Shown: piece after piece, positions 52,489-61,875 of the stretch
How positions within the stretch are numbered: position 1 is the stretch's first letter
How the letters are laid out: each line of letters opens with the position of its first letter
From: Puia sp.
Lineage (GTDB): Bacteria > Bacteroidota > Bacteroidia > Chitinophagales > Chitinophagaceae
Direction of reading: 5' to 3'
Assembly (NCBI GenBank): GCA_031292515.1
Contig: JARLGZ010000269.1
Span: 372,001-436,000 of the forward strand
DNA length: 64,000 nt
Notes under the pieces: generated by a model
Seen by the model: the letters and a program-made list of their open reading frames with translations, nothing else
Told to the model about the DNA's origin: nothing
Database searches by the model: none
Made by a program: the position numbers and the translations under genes

Positions 52489-53022
52489 ATGAGCACCCTC
52501 GCCATTCCTGAAACCCTCTCCGTCATCCTGGAAAGGAAGAGCGTCCGGACATATACCGGGCAGCCGGTCGGTGAAGAACATATCAAATGGATCCTCCAGG
52601 CTGCCATGGCGGCGCCCGCGGCCGTTCACAAATTCCCCTGGAAATTTATTGTCATCCGCGATTCGGAAATGCTGCACTATCTGGCCGGCGGCCTGCCCTT
52701 CGCGAAAATGCTCGCGGAAGCGGGGACGGCGATCGTCGTTTGTGTGGTTCCTCAGGAAGCGTTTGCAGGCAAAACGGAATTAGCCGTCATCGCAGGCGCC
52801 TGTGCCAGCCAGAATATCCTCCTGGCCGCGGAAGCCTTGGGCCTGGGTGCCGTATGGACGGCCCTGTACCCCGATCCCGAACTGATGCAGTTCGTACGAA
52901 CGGAGCTGGATATACCCGATACCGTTATACCCTTGAATATCATACCCGTCGGGTATCCGTCAGGCAAAGACAAGGCTACCGCCAAATACGACGCGGCAAA
53001 TATTCACTGGGAAGAATGGTAA
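52489..53022 (+). CDS. Nitroreductase family FMN oxidoreductase
   Basis: 177 residues of the nitroreductase fold. The N-terminal RKSVRTYTGQPV motif gives the FMN-binding Arg. WILQAAMAAPAAVHKFPWKFIVI and ACASQNILLAAEALGLGAVWTALYPD are typical of the small nitroreductases in anaerobic-stress operons, and IIPVGYPSGKD closes the FMN site. It reduces nitro or quinone compounds with NAD(P)H. It lies between the proline-rich protein and the AI-2E-family gene, with gaps of 6 and 12 bp. Confidence 0.93.
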   Translation: MSTLAIPETLSVILERKSVRTYTGQPVGEEHIKWILQAAMAAPAAVHKFPWKFIVIRDSEMLHYLAGGLPFAKMLAEAGTAIVVCVVPQEAFAGKTELAVIAGACASQNILLAAEALGLGAVWTALYPDPELMQFVRTELDIPDTVIPLNIIPVGYPSGKDKATAKYDAANIHWEEW

Positions 53023-53034
53023 AACCGTCCGCCC

Positions 53035-54090
53035 ATGCAGTCACACTCCTTCTCTCAAAGCCTCCACCGGAACCTGGTCAGCCTCTCGTTGCTGCTGCTC
53101 CTGCTCTACCTGGGCCGTCATATCCTGGTACCCCTCGCATTCGGGGGCCTGTTTGCCTTGGCATTGGCTACCCCCTGCAACTTCATAGAGGATCACGGAT
53201 TTTCCAGGGGGATGTCCTCCCTGTTATCCATTATCCTGTTCGCGCTGATCGGCCTCGCACTTGCCTGGATCGTGGCCGCGCGGATAGACAGTATAAAGGA
53301 AGGGCTATCGGTCCTGACCGGCGAACTGTCCGCGGGAATCCTTCATGTTTCCACAGCGTCTTCTCTTGCAGCGAGAGCCATGCCGGATCCCGGCTCGCTC
53401 CTCCAGGGAACTTTTTCATTCCTGTCCGGCACCCTGACAGACCTGGTGCTGATACCCGTCTACACTTTCCTGCTCCTTTATTACCGTGATCTCTTCGTCC
53501 GCTTCCTGGTGAGAACCATCGGCGGCGCCCAGCCAGCCGACTTGCTGGCGATGCTTACCAAAGTCAGGCTGCTCACCCGGCAATATGTAGGGGGCCTGCT
53601 TATCGAAATGCTCATCATTGCCTCTTTGAATGCGGTCGGATTCTTCATCGTGGGCATGAAATATGCCCTGCTCTCGGCGCTCATCGTCGCCCTCCTGAAC
53701 CTGATCCCTTATCTTGGGATCTTCATGGCCTGCGCACTTAGCCTGCTTATCAACGTGCACAACAACCCTCCCGGGATAGCCCTCCGGGTGATCGGAGTCC
53801 TGCTGGCAGTACACCTGCTGGACGCTTACCTGATTTATCCGAAGATCGTCGGTTCAAAAGTCCGGATCAACGCGCTGGCCGTTATCGTCGGTGTGGTGAC
53901 GGGGGGTACGCTGTGGGGCATCCCGGGCATGTTCCTGGCACTCCCGGCGATCGCCATGCTGAAAGCAATTCTCGAGGAATCCGACAACCTGCAGCCCTGG
54001 GGTCTCCTGCTCGGCGGCAATATCACCGGCTCCCATCCCGCTTCAAAAGATTCCGCGGAAAAAAATCCTACGGACTCTACGGACCCTTAA
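53035..54090 (+). CDS. AI-2E family (TqsA/PerM-like) membrane protein
   Basis: 351 residues with about seven to eight membrane helices: two N-terminal pairs, an amphipathic region (RIDSIKEGLSVLTGELSAGI), then the family stretch VRLLTRQYVGGLLIEMLIIASLNAVGFFIVGMKYALLSALIVALLNLIPYLG and VIVGVVTGGTLWGIPGMFLALPAIAMLK. Homologues have been linked to AI-2 or Na+ export; the actual substrate is open. It is the third gene of the operon from 52285. Confidence 0.9.
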   Translation: MQSHSFSQSLHRNLVSLSLLLLLLYLGRHILVPLAFGGLFALALATPCNFIEDHGFSRGMSSLLSIILFALIGLALAWIVAARIDSIKEGLSVLTGELSAGILHVSTASSLAARAMPDPGSLLQGTFSFLSGTLTDLVLIPVYTFLLLYYRDLFVRFLVRTIGGAQPADLLAMLTKVRLLTRQYVGGLLIEMLIIASLNAVGFFIVGMKYALLSALIVALLNLIPYLGIFMACALSLLINVHNNPPGIALRVIGVLLAVHLLDAYLIYPKIVGSKVRINALAVIVGVVTGGTLWGIPGMFLALPAIAMLKAILEESDNLQPWGLLLGGNITGSHPASKDSAEKNPTDSTDP

Positions 54091-54111
54091 AGGGATTCAC
54101 CCCCGCTTGCA

Positions 54112-54176
54112 TGACCAGGATCAGGTTCCGCCTGCTCGCAGGTCATAGGATCGGCATCTTGCGGGAAATACCTTTA
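54112..54176 (+). promoter_or_regulatory. Operator plus -7 element, DUF2892 gene
   Basis: TGACCAGGATCA (54112-54123) with TACCTTTA (54169-54176) at 51.5 bp. The leader is about 20 bp. Confidence 0.65.
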
Positions 54177-54199
54177 TTACGTAATCAATAATTATTTAT

Positions 54200-54415
54200 A
54201 TGAAAAAGAACACAGGGATCACAGACAGGGTTATCCGGTTTGTGCTGGCCGTTATCCTGATCGATATAGCTTCCGGGAAAACCATCAACGGCATATGGGA
54301 CGTGATTGCCTGGACGGCCGCGGCCATCTTGCTGATTACCGCAGTGCTGGGCCGATGTCCGCTCTATTCCCTTTTTGGCATATCCACCTGCCCGCGCAAA
54401 AAAACGATCGGATGA
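54200..54415 (+). CDS. DUF2892 (YgaP-like) small inner-membrane protein
   Basis: 71 residues: RVIRFVLAVILIDIASG and WDVIAWTAAAILLITAVLG are two membrane helices, followed by the DUF2892 signature GRCPLYSLFGISTCP. In other bacteria this domain is fused to rhodanese (YgaP) or stands alone near sulfur and stress genes. Function is unknown. The promoter has TGACCAGGATCA 51.5 bp upstream of TACCTTTA. Confidence 0.9.
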   Translation: MKKNTGITDRVIRFVLAVILIDIASGKTINGIWDVIAWTAAAILLITAVLGRCPLYSLFGISTCPRKKTIG

Positions 54416-54705
54416 TACTCGCGGGGATAGACGCTGATCCGGACATTCTCCTCCTGCCTGACCTTCCCCTGACTGGCATCCCGGCTCTTGTCTGACCTGT
54501 TTTTTTCCGGCTGTCCAGTCTCTCTCCTAATTTGACCGGGCTTCCGTATCCCACCGATTCTTTCGTTGCTGGCCGATATCTGAGCGGCCGGTCGTACACG
54601 CTCATATCCTTATCCGAAGAGTGCCCGTCTTGCCTGCGTTTCCGGGGAAACGCGATAAGACTCATCGATTCTTTTGAGGCCAATACAATCCAAAAACTAT
54701 ACATT

Positions 54706-55152
54706 ATGAAAGAAGAAATGATTACCCAACGCAAGATCGACCGGAAGGCGCTCTTTTTTATCGTCTTTTTCGGGGCTTGTATCCTGTCATTCTCCGGAGC
54801 CTACGCCCAGCAGACGAACTGGGTGGCGCCAAAAGAAGCCGATAACATGAAAAATCCACTGGCCGGCAACGCCGCCGCCGTGGCCGATGCAAAAAACCTA
54901 TACATAGCCAATTGCGGCCCTTGTCACGGGGAGAAGGGTAAAGGCGACGGCCCGGCAGCCCAGGGATTGAATCCCAAACCCGCCGACCATACTTCCGCCT
55001 CCGTGCAAAGCGAATCGGACGGCTCGCTCTTCTGGAAACTGTCAGAAGGCCGCAACCCGATGCCCGGCTATAAAAAGATATTCTCCGACCAGCAGAGATG
55101 GGAATTGATTGCGTACATCCGCACACTCGCAAAAATCCCTAAAAAGAAATGA
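54706..55152 (+). CDS. Exported mono-heme c-type cytochrome
   Basis: 148 residues from ATG 54706; a longer upstream frame lacks coding character and would hide the signal peptide. A leader of about 35 residues ends GAYAQQ. The heme site is CGPCH in YIANCGPCHGEKGKGDGPAA, and the Met ligand candidate is in GRNPMPGYKK. It is a class I cytochrome of about 12 kDa mature mass that could carry electrons to the cbb3 oxidase. Its stop overlaps the first ATG of the barrel gene. Confidence 0.9.
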   Translation: MKEEMITQRKIDRKALFFIVFFGACILSFSGAYAQQTNWVAPKEADNMKNPLAGNAAAVADAKNLYIANCGPCHGEKGKGDGPAAQGLNPKPADHTSASVQSESDGSLFWKLSEGRNPMPGYKKIFSDQQRWELIAYIRTLAKIPKKK

Positions 55153-56420
55153 TGGCTCAAATTATCGCATGTTATCAACAATCAAAACACAACTTTATGA
55201 GATCCTCACAAATAAGTATCCGACGGATTCTCCTTCCGCTCGCGATCTTGACGACCACAACGGTCGCGAATGCCCAACAGACGACCGTCGTAGACTCGGC
55301 CCTTCTCCAGAGAGTGGCTGCCCTCGAACAGCAGGTAGCCGACCAGAAACCCGGCGAGAGCCACCTTATGATCGTCGGACTAACCACCTTCGGCTTCGTA
55401 AACAGCAAAACCACCTTTAAACCGGGCGATGGGACCAGCGTGGTCAGTAAGACAAACAGCCTGGGCGACGCGGACCGCTACGAGCTCAGCCCGATGTTCC
55501 TGTGGCGGCATGGTACAAAATGGCTGATAGAATTTGAACCTTCCTTCGACGGGAATACCCTCGGCGTAAACTGGGCTAATATCTCCTATTTTGCGGCCCC
55601 CGGCCTGACCGTCAGAGCGGGCTATTTTGTGCTGCCCTTCGGTATATACAACAAGCGGTTGGCTGCCGGATGGATAGACAAAGTGGCGCCCGACCCCGTG
55701 GGCATCGACTTGCCTGGATCGGATTTTGGAGTAGGCATCAGCGGGGGATTTCCGCTGGGTAGCATGAAATGGAGCTACGATGTATCCCTTACCAATGGAC
55801 TGCAGCTGCTGCCGGATGGCGAACTGCAGGGCTCGGGCATCACGGATAATAACAACAACAAGACCGTCAGCGGAAGATTCGCGCTGCTTCCTTTGTCCAA
55901 CTCCTCCCTCGAAATAGGCGTGTCCGGTCTCTATGGAGGCGTAGCCGACGCCGGCTCTTCCTATAACAATGCAAATACGACGATGTTGGGAGCCGACCTG
56001 AGTTTCGTAAAGAATCTGAATCCCCTGCTCATAAATATCAAAGGACAATATAGCGTCATAAAAGTGAACAGCCAGAACTACGTGGAATCCTCCGGAAACA
56101 CCCTGTATTCCTTCGACAACAAATCGACCTCCGCCTTTGCCCAACTGTCCGTACGACCCGTATCGGCTGAAAACAAGCTATTGAAAAACCTTGAGCTGGC
56201 ATTCCGGTATGTGAACTACACCACGCCCGCCCAGTCGCTCTGGGGCCAGAACTACCACGAAGAAGACATCGGGCTCGATTACTGGCTGAGTTGGAGGACC
56301 GTCCTCAAATTCACCTATGCCGTGTCTCACTCGCTGAGTACCGAAAATATTCCGGCAGGCGGGACAGGCGGAACTACCGACATGAATAATATGTATTTGC
56401 AATTCTCCATCCAGTTTTAA
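55149..56420 (+). CDS. Outer-membrane barrel protein with N-terminal coiled coil (porin-like)
   Basis: 423 residues from the ATG that overlaps the cytochrome stop. A second ATG at 55197 (MRSSQISIRRILLPL) gives a better signal peptide ending VANAQQ and may be the true start. A short coiled coil (ALLQRVAALEQQVADQ) precedes a barrel of many amphipathic strands and the C-terminal FSIQF. Coiled coil plus barrel recalls OprO/P-type porins, but I do not assign a substrate. Its place between cytochrome genes hints at electron transfer or uptake across the outer membrane, by context only. Confidence 0.8.
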   Translation: MMAQIIACYQQSKHNFMRSSQISIRRILLPLAILTTTTVANAQQTTVVDSALLQRVAALEQQVADQKPGESHLMIVGLTTFGFVNSKTTFKPGDGTSVVSKTNSLGDADRYELSPMFLWRHGTKWLIEFEPSFDGNTLGVNWANISYFAAPGLTVRAGYFVLPFGIYNKRLAAGWIDKVAPDPVGIDLPGSDFGVGISGGFPLGSMKWSYDVSLTNGLQLLPDGELQGSGITDNNNNKTVSGRFALLPLSNSSLEIGVSGLYGGVADAGSSYNNANTTMLGADLSFVKNLNPLLINIKGQYSVIKVNSQNYVESSGNTLYSFDNKSTSAFAQLSVRPVSAENKLLKNLELAFRYVNYTTPAQSLWGQNYHEEDIGLDYWLSWRTVLKFTYAVSHSLSTENIPAGGTGGTTDMNNMYLQFSIQF

Positions 56421-56430
56421 AAATGATTGT

Positions 56431-56706
56431 ATGAAAACGTCAAGTATCAAAAAGATCACATGGGTCATCATAGCGGGAACAGGTCTCTTGCTCGCCGGCA
56501 TCCTGAACGGCTGCGTGGAAAGCCAGAAAGTAGCGGCTAAGAGCGGGGTGCAACTCTGGGCCGAAAATTGCCAGCGATGCCATAATACGCCTTCTCCCAA
56601 CTCCTTCTCGCATGATCAGTGGATTACGATCGGCATGCACATGCAGACAAGGGCTCAGCTTACCGAAAAGGAAAAAGAAAAGATAGTCGCTTTCCTGACC
56701 CAATGA
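56431..56706 (+). CDS. Small c-type cytochrome lipoprotein
   Basis: 91 residues. A lipoprotein signal (LLLAGILNGC, acylated Cys about residue 27) is followed by one heme motif CQRCH in WAENCQRCHNTPSPNSFSHDQW. The spacing to the final helix (TEKEKEKIVAFLTQ) is compact and resembles the small mono-heme domains in Bacteroidota. A Met in IGMHMQ could be the sixth ligand. It lies 10 bp after the barrel gene. Confidence 0.87.
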   Translation: MKTSSIKKITWVIIAGTGLLLAGILNGCVESQKVAAKSGVQLWAENCQRCHNTPSPNSFSHDQWITIGMHMQTRAQLTEKEKEKIVAFLTQ

Positions 56707-56769
56707 CAAGCGCTCACAGGATCGCCCATGAATAACCGGTTCAACACCCACTAAATAAATCTCAGAAAT

Positions 56770-57270
56770 ATGAAACGCTTATTTTCCCCCATGATCATGG
56801 CAGTCATCTGCCTGTTGGAAGCACGATGCGGATCGCACAACCAGGCTCCCGGGACGGGCGGGGATACCGCGACCGGCCATTCCGGCCAGCCAGGGACCAC
56901 CGACACCGTCATAGTAATGACAGGGATCAATTCCAAAGGAATAGGCCGGTTTCGGGACGTCCGGTTGACACATCCCCTCGATGAGCACAAGGTGGCGGCG
57001 GGAGAAACCATCTACCGGTCAAAATGTTTCGCCTGTCATAAACTGACCGATGAGTTGCTGGTTGGACCCGGATGGAAAGGCGTGACCGACCGGCGGACCC
57101 CTGAATGGATCATGAACTGGATCACAAATACCAAAGTCATGCTCGATAAGGACCTGGCCGCCCGGGCAGACATGGCCATATGCCTGATACGCATGCCCAA
57201 CCAGGATCTTACGGATGACCAGGCCCGCGATGTATTGGAATTCATGCGGAGAAATGACGGCGGGAAATAA
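56770..57270 (+). CDS. c-type cytochrome, exported
   Basis: 166 residues. A hydrophobic leader is followed by a Gly/Thr linker. The heme motif is CFACH in YRSKCFACHKLTDELLVGPGWKGVTDRR, and the Met ligand lies in LIRMPNQDLTDDQARDVLEFM. The GPGWKGVTDRR pattern is typical of cytochromes in Bacteroidota respiratory clusters. The last seven codons including the stop are repeated exactly just downstream (57249-57292). Confidence 0.9.
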   Translation: MKRLFSPMIMAVICLLEARCGSHNQAPGTGGDTATGHSGQPGTTDTVIVMTGINSKGIGRFRDVRLTHPLDEHKVAAGETIYRSKCFACHKLTDELLVGPGWKGVTDRRTPEWIMNWITNTKVMLDKDLAARADMAICLIRMPNQDLTDDQARDVLEFMRRNDGGK

Positions 57271-57292
57271 GAGAAATGACGGCGGGAAATAA
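57249..57292. repeat. Exact 22-bp tandem duplication spanning a stop codon
   Basis: Copies at 57249-57270 and 57271-57292 are identical. The first ends with the TAA stop of the cytochrome gene. Confidence 0.95.
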
Positions 57293-57299
57293 TTCCGTC

Positions 57300-57802
57300 C
57301 CGGTATGTATACCCCCGTCAGGAACCCCTCGCCGCCCTAGCCCGTGCAATGACCAGTAAAAGAGCCCCCGCAAAAAGACAGGACCGGCGCTCCAGAGCAG
57401 CGAGGGAAGGATTTCGATGCCCGGAAGCCAATACGCGGCCACCTGGATCGCTAACAAGACCTCGTTGGAGAGGACCGCAATAGCAAACACGATCAACGCG
57501 AAAGAGGTGAATTTCATGCCGCCGGCCAGTAAGCCTCTTTGCGTATAACGGACCAGGATGAAGAGACTGATGAAACCCCGCCCGGACCAGCCACCCCGGG
57601 TTCTGCCAGAGATAGGAGAGGAACAAGGACGGCAGGATCGAGAGACACAAAACCCGTGCAAACCGGCGGACCCTTTTCCCATCCCTGCTCCCGGCATCGG
57701 CGACGGTAGCGGGAGAGAGCCCCGTCCCCCCTCTCCGGGGAAAGCAGCCAGCATGCCCCAGGCGGCAACCGCAATCCCCCCAGCAGCGAACAATCGAACC
57801 AT
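57300..57802 (-). pseudogene. Frameshifted small membrane protein remnant
   Basis: Coding-like minus-strand sequence is split over two frames. It opens MVRLFAAGGIAVAAWGMLAAF (from 57802), then moves to another frame with ARVLCLSILPSLFLSYLWQNPGWLVRAG. It returns to the first frame with FISLFILVRYTQRGLLAGG and KFTSFALIVFAIAVLSNEVLLAIQ, a typical helix series. The switches fall close to a six-base homopolymer (57726-57731) and a GGCGGGG-like run (57575-57582), so they are probably single-base indels or sequencing errors. I recognise no family. A short intact frame of 186 residues exists but reads poorly in its middle. Confidence 0.42.
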
Positions 57803-57897
57803 TTATCCTTGCCGGTCATCCCCCCAAGAAACGATATTTCCGGTCTCGCCGACCTGAGTCTTGTCAAAAAAAGACAGACAATAGTCACTATCCGCGC

Positions 57898-57939
57898 TGA
57901 TGGAAGTCATGTCAAAAGCCAGCTAAAAAGAAGTATTTG
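57898..57939 (+). promoter_or_regulatory. Possible operator upstream of the N-ATPase operon
   Basis: TGATGGAAGTCA (57898-57909) matches the palindrome. The nearest box, AGTATTTG (57932-57939), sits at 28.5 bp and lacks the TA, so the promoter is doubtful. A one-mismatch copy, TGAGTCTTGTCA, lies at 57855-57866. atpD starts 160 bp downstream. Confidence 0.4.
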
Positions 57940-57975
57940 CACAGGCTGGAAGCTGCGACTGCCCGGCGGCAGACA

Positions 57976-59566
<1,591 letters not shown>

Positions 59567-59586
59567 CAAACGTCAAAAATACTTAC

Positions 59587-59991
59587 ATGGAATCATCCCT
59601 CATAAACCTCAAAGTCCTCCTTCCCTTCCGCGTCTTCGCGGAAATAGAAGAGGTTCGCCGGATCACGCTGGAGACCGGCGCCGGGTCATACGGACTTCTG
59701 CCGCAAAGACTGGATGGAGTGGCCGCCATTTCGCCGGGCATTTTTATGTATGAGACTGCCCGGGACGGCTGCAAATACCTGGCACTCGATGAAGGGATCA
59801 TGGTAAAAACCGGCAGACAGGTGCTTGTCTCCGTTAGAAACGCCATCGGGGGGACGGACCTGGGAAAACTCCATGAATGGATGGAGAAAGAGTTCAGGGG
59901 ACTGGACGAAAAGGAAAAAGAGATGCGTTCCGTTATGGGGAAGCTGGAGACCGGCCTGCTGCGCAACCTGGAGAAACTGACGAGGGATTGA
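59587..59991 (+). CDS. atpC: N-type ATPase epsilon subunit
   Basis: 134 residues from ATG 59587. The N-terminal beta sandwich carries LKVLLPFRVFAEIEEVRRITLETGAGSYGLLPQRLDGVAAISPGI, and a C-terminal helical hairpin follows (LHEWMEKEFRGLDEKEKEMRSVMGKLETGLLR). A longer frame upstream is only read-through of the atpD region. Second position directly after atpD is diagnostic of N-ATPase operons. A repetitive 195-bp gap separates it from atpQ. Confidence 0.93.
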   Translation: MESSLINLKVLLPFRVFAEIEEVRRITLETGAGSYGLLPQRLDGVAAISPGIFMYETARDGCKYLALDEGIMVKTGRQVLVSVRNAIGGTDLGKLHEWMEKEFRGLDEKEKEMRSVMGKLETGLLRNLEKLTRD

Positions 59992-60004
59992 AGAACGCAG
60001 GATG

Positions 60005-60160
60005 ACAGACCCCATAAAAAGACCATGAAAAGACCGTCAAAAGACGGCCAGCCGGGAAAGATGGCCAGCCAAAAAAGTCAAGCAAAAAAGTCAACCCAAA
60101 AACGGCCAACCGTGAAAAAAACCAGCCATGAAAACCAGCCATGAAAAACAGCCAACGGGA
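60005..60160. repeat. A-rich degenerate repeats between atpC and atpQ
   Basis: Copies of AAAAGACC, GGCCAGCC, AAAAAAGTCAA and CCAGCCATGAAAA follow one another, the last as a clear tandem pair near 60122-60145. No gene is evident in the gap. Confidence 0.75.
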
Positions 60161-60186
60161 AAAACAAACGCCAAAAAAATGAACGA

Positions 60187-60513
60187 ATGCCATACGACGA
60201 TTCCGATTCCGAGCAACGATTCAGCCGCCAGGTGGGCGAAAAAGAGAGACGCAAGCTCAGGGCGCAGCGCGAAAACAAACGCTCCGTCTGGTATGGGCTG
60301 GGCCTGTTCGGAATGGTGGGTTGGTCGGTGGTCGTACCGATGCTCGTCGGCGCAGGTATCGGGATCTGGATGGACAAAAAACACCCCGTTCACTTTTCCT
60401 GGACCCTTAATTTCCTGGTCACCGGCCTGATACTCGGCTGCCTGATCGCCTGGAACTGGGTCCGGAAAGAAAATAAAAACATACACAAAAAGGAGGAACC
60501 TGGCAATGAATGA
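60187..60513 (+). CDS. atpQ: N-type ATPase subunit AtpQ (AtpI-like)
   Basis: 108 residues. A basic N-terminus (EKERRKLRAQRENKRS) is followed by two membrane helices: VWYGLGLFGMVGWSVVVPMLVGAGIGIWMD and LNFLVTGLILGCLIAWNWV. The YGLGLFGMVGWSVVVP stretch is the hallmark of this AtpI-like subunit, which is thought to help c-ring assembly or bind Mg2+. It overlaps atpR by 8 bp. Confidence 0.9.
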   Translation: MPYDDSDSEQRFSRQVGEKERRKLRAQRENKRSVWYGLGLFGMVGWSVVVPMLVGAGIGIWMDKKHPVHFSWTLNFLVTGLILGCLIAWNWVRKENKNIHKKEEPGNE

Positions 60514-60874
60514 GATCTTTTACAACATCCTCGCCCTGATCGCCGGCGGACTGATCGGCGTCCTGTTCTTTGGAGGACTATGGATTACCGTTAGGGAAGG
60601 GACCCGGTCGAAAAACCCCGCGTTATGGTTTGTCGGCAGCTTTATCCTGCGTTTGGCCATCGCCATGTCGGGGTTTTACTACATTGCTCATGGAAGCTGG
60701 CAAAGGTCGATGATCTGCCTGGTCGGATTCATCCTTGCCCGCCTCGTCATCATCCGCAATACGCCCATCCTGACCGGGACCCACGGAAAACCGGCAGAGA
60801 ATCGCGGAGAACAGGCGAATGTGCCCGGCAGCGGCTACCCGAAACTCGACAAGGAGGGGAACCATGAAGCTTAG
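60506..60874 (+). CDS. atpR: N-type ATPase subunit AtpR
   Basis: 122 residues with three membrane helices (about 5-28, 38-60 and 65-82). The second contains FVGSFILRLAIAMSGFYYI, with an intramembrane Arg typical of AtpR, and LARLVIIRN follows. AtpR occurs only in N-ATPase operons and is proposed to pair with the Glu of the first c-subunit helix. Its 3' end overlaps the start of atpB. Confidence 0.88.
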   Translation: MNEIFYNILALIAGGLIGVLFFGGLWITVREGTRSKNPALWFVGSFILRLAIAMSGFYYIAHGSWQRSMICLVGFILARLVIIRNTPILTGTHGKPAENRGEQANVPGSGYPKLDKEGNHEA

Positions 60875-61568
60875 CCCCGACCAAACGATATTCTGGCAGC
60901 ACGGGTTCATCCATATCGACCTCACCCTTGTCACGACCTGGGCCCTGATGGCCCTGCTGTCGGTGGCCTCGTGGTTGATTACCCGCAGGCTCAGGGCCGA
61001 TATACGGATCTCACGCTGGCAGTGCCTGCTCGAAATGCTCGTAACGGCGATGAACGACCAGATCCGCGAGGTCGGCCTGAACCGGCCCGCGAAATACATC
61101 GGCTTTATAGGCACCCTTTTCGTCTTTATCGCCGTGTCGAACCTTTGCGGCATCCTGCCGGGCTATACACCGCCGACCGGGTCGCTGTCTACGACGACGG
61201 CCCTGGCCCTCTGCGTTTTTATTGCCGTGCCCTTTTTCGGGATCTCGGAAAACGGGATAGGAGGATACCTGAAATCTTATCTCCAGCCCAATTTTATCAT
61301 GCTTCCCATTAATGTCATCAGCGAAATTTCACGGACCCTCGCCCTCGCGGTCAGGTTGTTCGGCAATATCATGAGCGGGGGCCTGATCGTCACCATCCTG
61401 CTGGGCCTGACACCTTTTTTCTTCCCGGTCGTCATGAACGCGCTGGGTCTCCTGACAGGCATGATACAGGCCTATATCTTCGGCGTGCTGGCGACGGTAT
61501 ATATCACCGCGGCTACCAGCGAAAACGATGGGTCCGCTAAAACAAAAGAATCACCTCAAAAAAAATAA
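60864..61568 (+). CDS. atpB: N-type ATPase subunit a
   Basis: 234 residues from ATG 60864, which follows a good ribosome-binding site (AAGGAGG). Membrane helices include VSNLCGILPGYTPPTGSLSTTTALAL, and the fourth helix has the essential Arg in ISEISRTLALAVRLFGNIMSGGLIV. The C-terminal helices contain GLLTGMIQAYIFGVLATVYITAA with the conserved Q and Y. It forms the ion half-channels against the c-ring. Confidence 0.95.
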   Translation: MKLSPDQTIFWQHGFIHIDLTLVTTWALMALLSVASWLITRRLRADIRISRWQCLLEMLVTAMNDQIREVGLNRPAKYIGFIGTLFVFIAVSNLCGILPGYTPPTGSLSTTTALALCVFIAVPFFGISENGIGGYLKSYLQPNFIMLPINVISEISRTLALAVRLFGNIMSGGLIVTILLGLTPFFFPVVMNALGLLTGMIQAYIFGVLATVYITAATSENDGSAKTKESPQKK

Positions 61569-61571
61569 AAT

Positions 61572-61841
61572 ATGGACAACGCAACGCTAATCGGCCTGGC
61601 ATCGATCGTCACCGCCGGATTGACAACAGGTATCGGATGCATGATGCCGGCCCTGAGTGAAGGGAAATCGGTATCATCGGGTCTGCAATCGATCGCTCAG
61701 CAGCCCGATGCCGCCCCAACCATCACCCGGACCCTCTTCGTCGGCCTCGCGATGATCGAATCCACGGCCATATACTGTTTCGTGGTTTCTATGATCCTGA
61801 TTTTCGCCAACCCGTTCTGGAACCACTTTATCGCAAAATGA
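61572..61841 (+). CDS. atpE: N-type ATPase subunit c
   Basis: 89 residues, two helices. Helix 1 carries E30 (PALSEGKSV), helix 2 carries E63-S64-T65 and Y68 (AMIESTAIY). By offset these match Q32, E65, S66, T67 and Y70 of the Na+-binding Ilyobacter c subunit, with Glu in place of Gln. The loop QQPD replaces the usual RQPE. The ligand set suits Na+, but one N-ATPase c-ring (Burkholderia pseudomallei) was reported to be H+ specific, so the ion is not settled. Confidence 0.95.
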   Translation: MDNATLIGLASIVTAGLTTGIGCMMPALSEGKSVSSGLQSIAQQPDAAPTITRTLFVGLAMIESTAIYCFVVSMILIFANPFWNHFIAK

Positions 61842-61875
61842 CAAATCAAAAAATCAGCTAAGCAAATAAAGACCC

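Noticed and set aside
54532-54705. N-terminal extension of the cytochrome gene from ATG 54532
   Set aside because: It would place 58 non-conserved residues before a clear signal peptide that starts at 54706.
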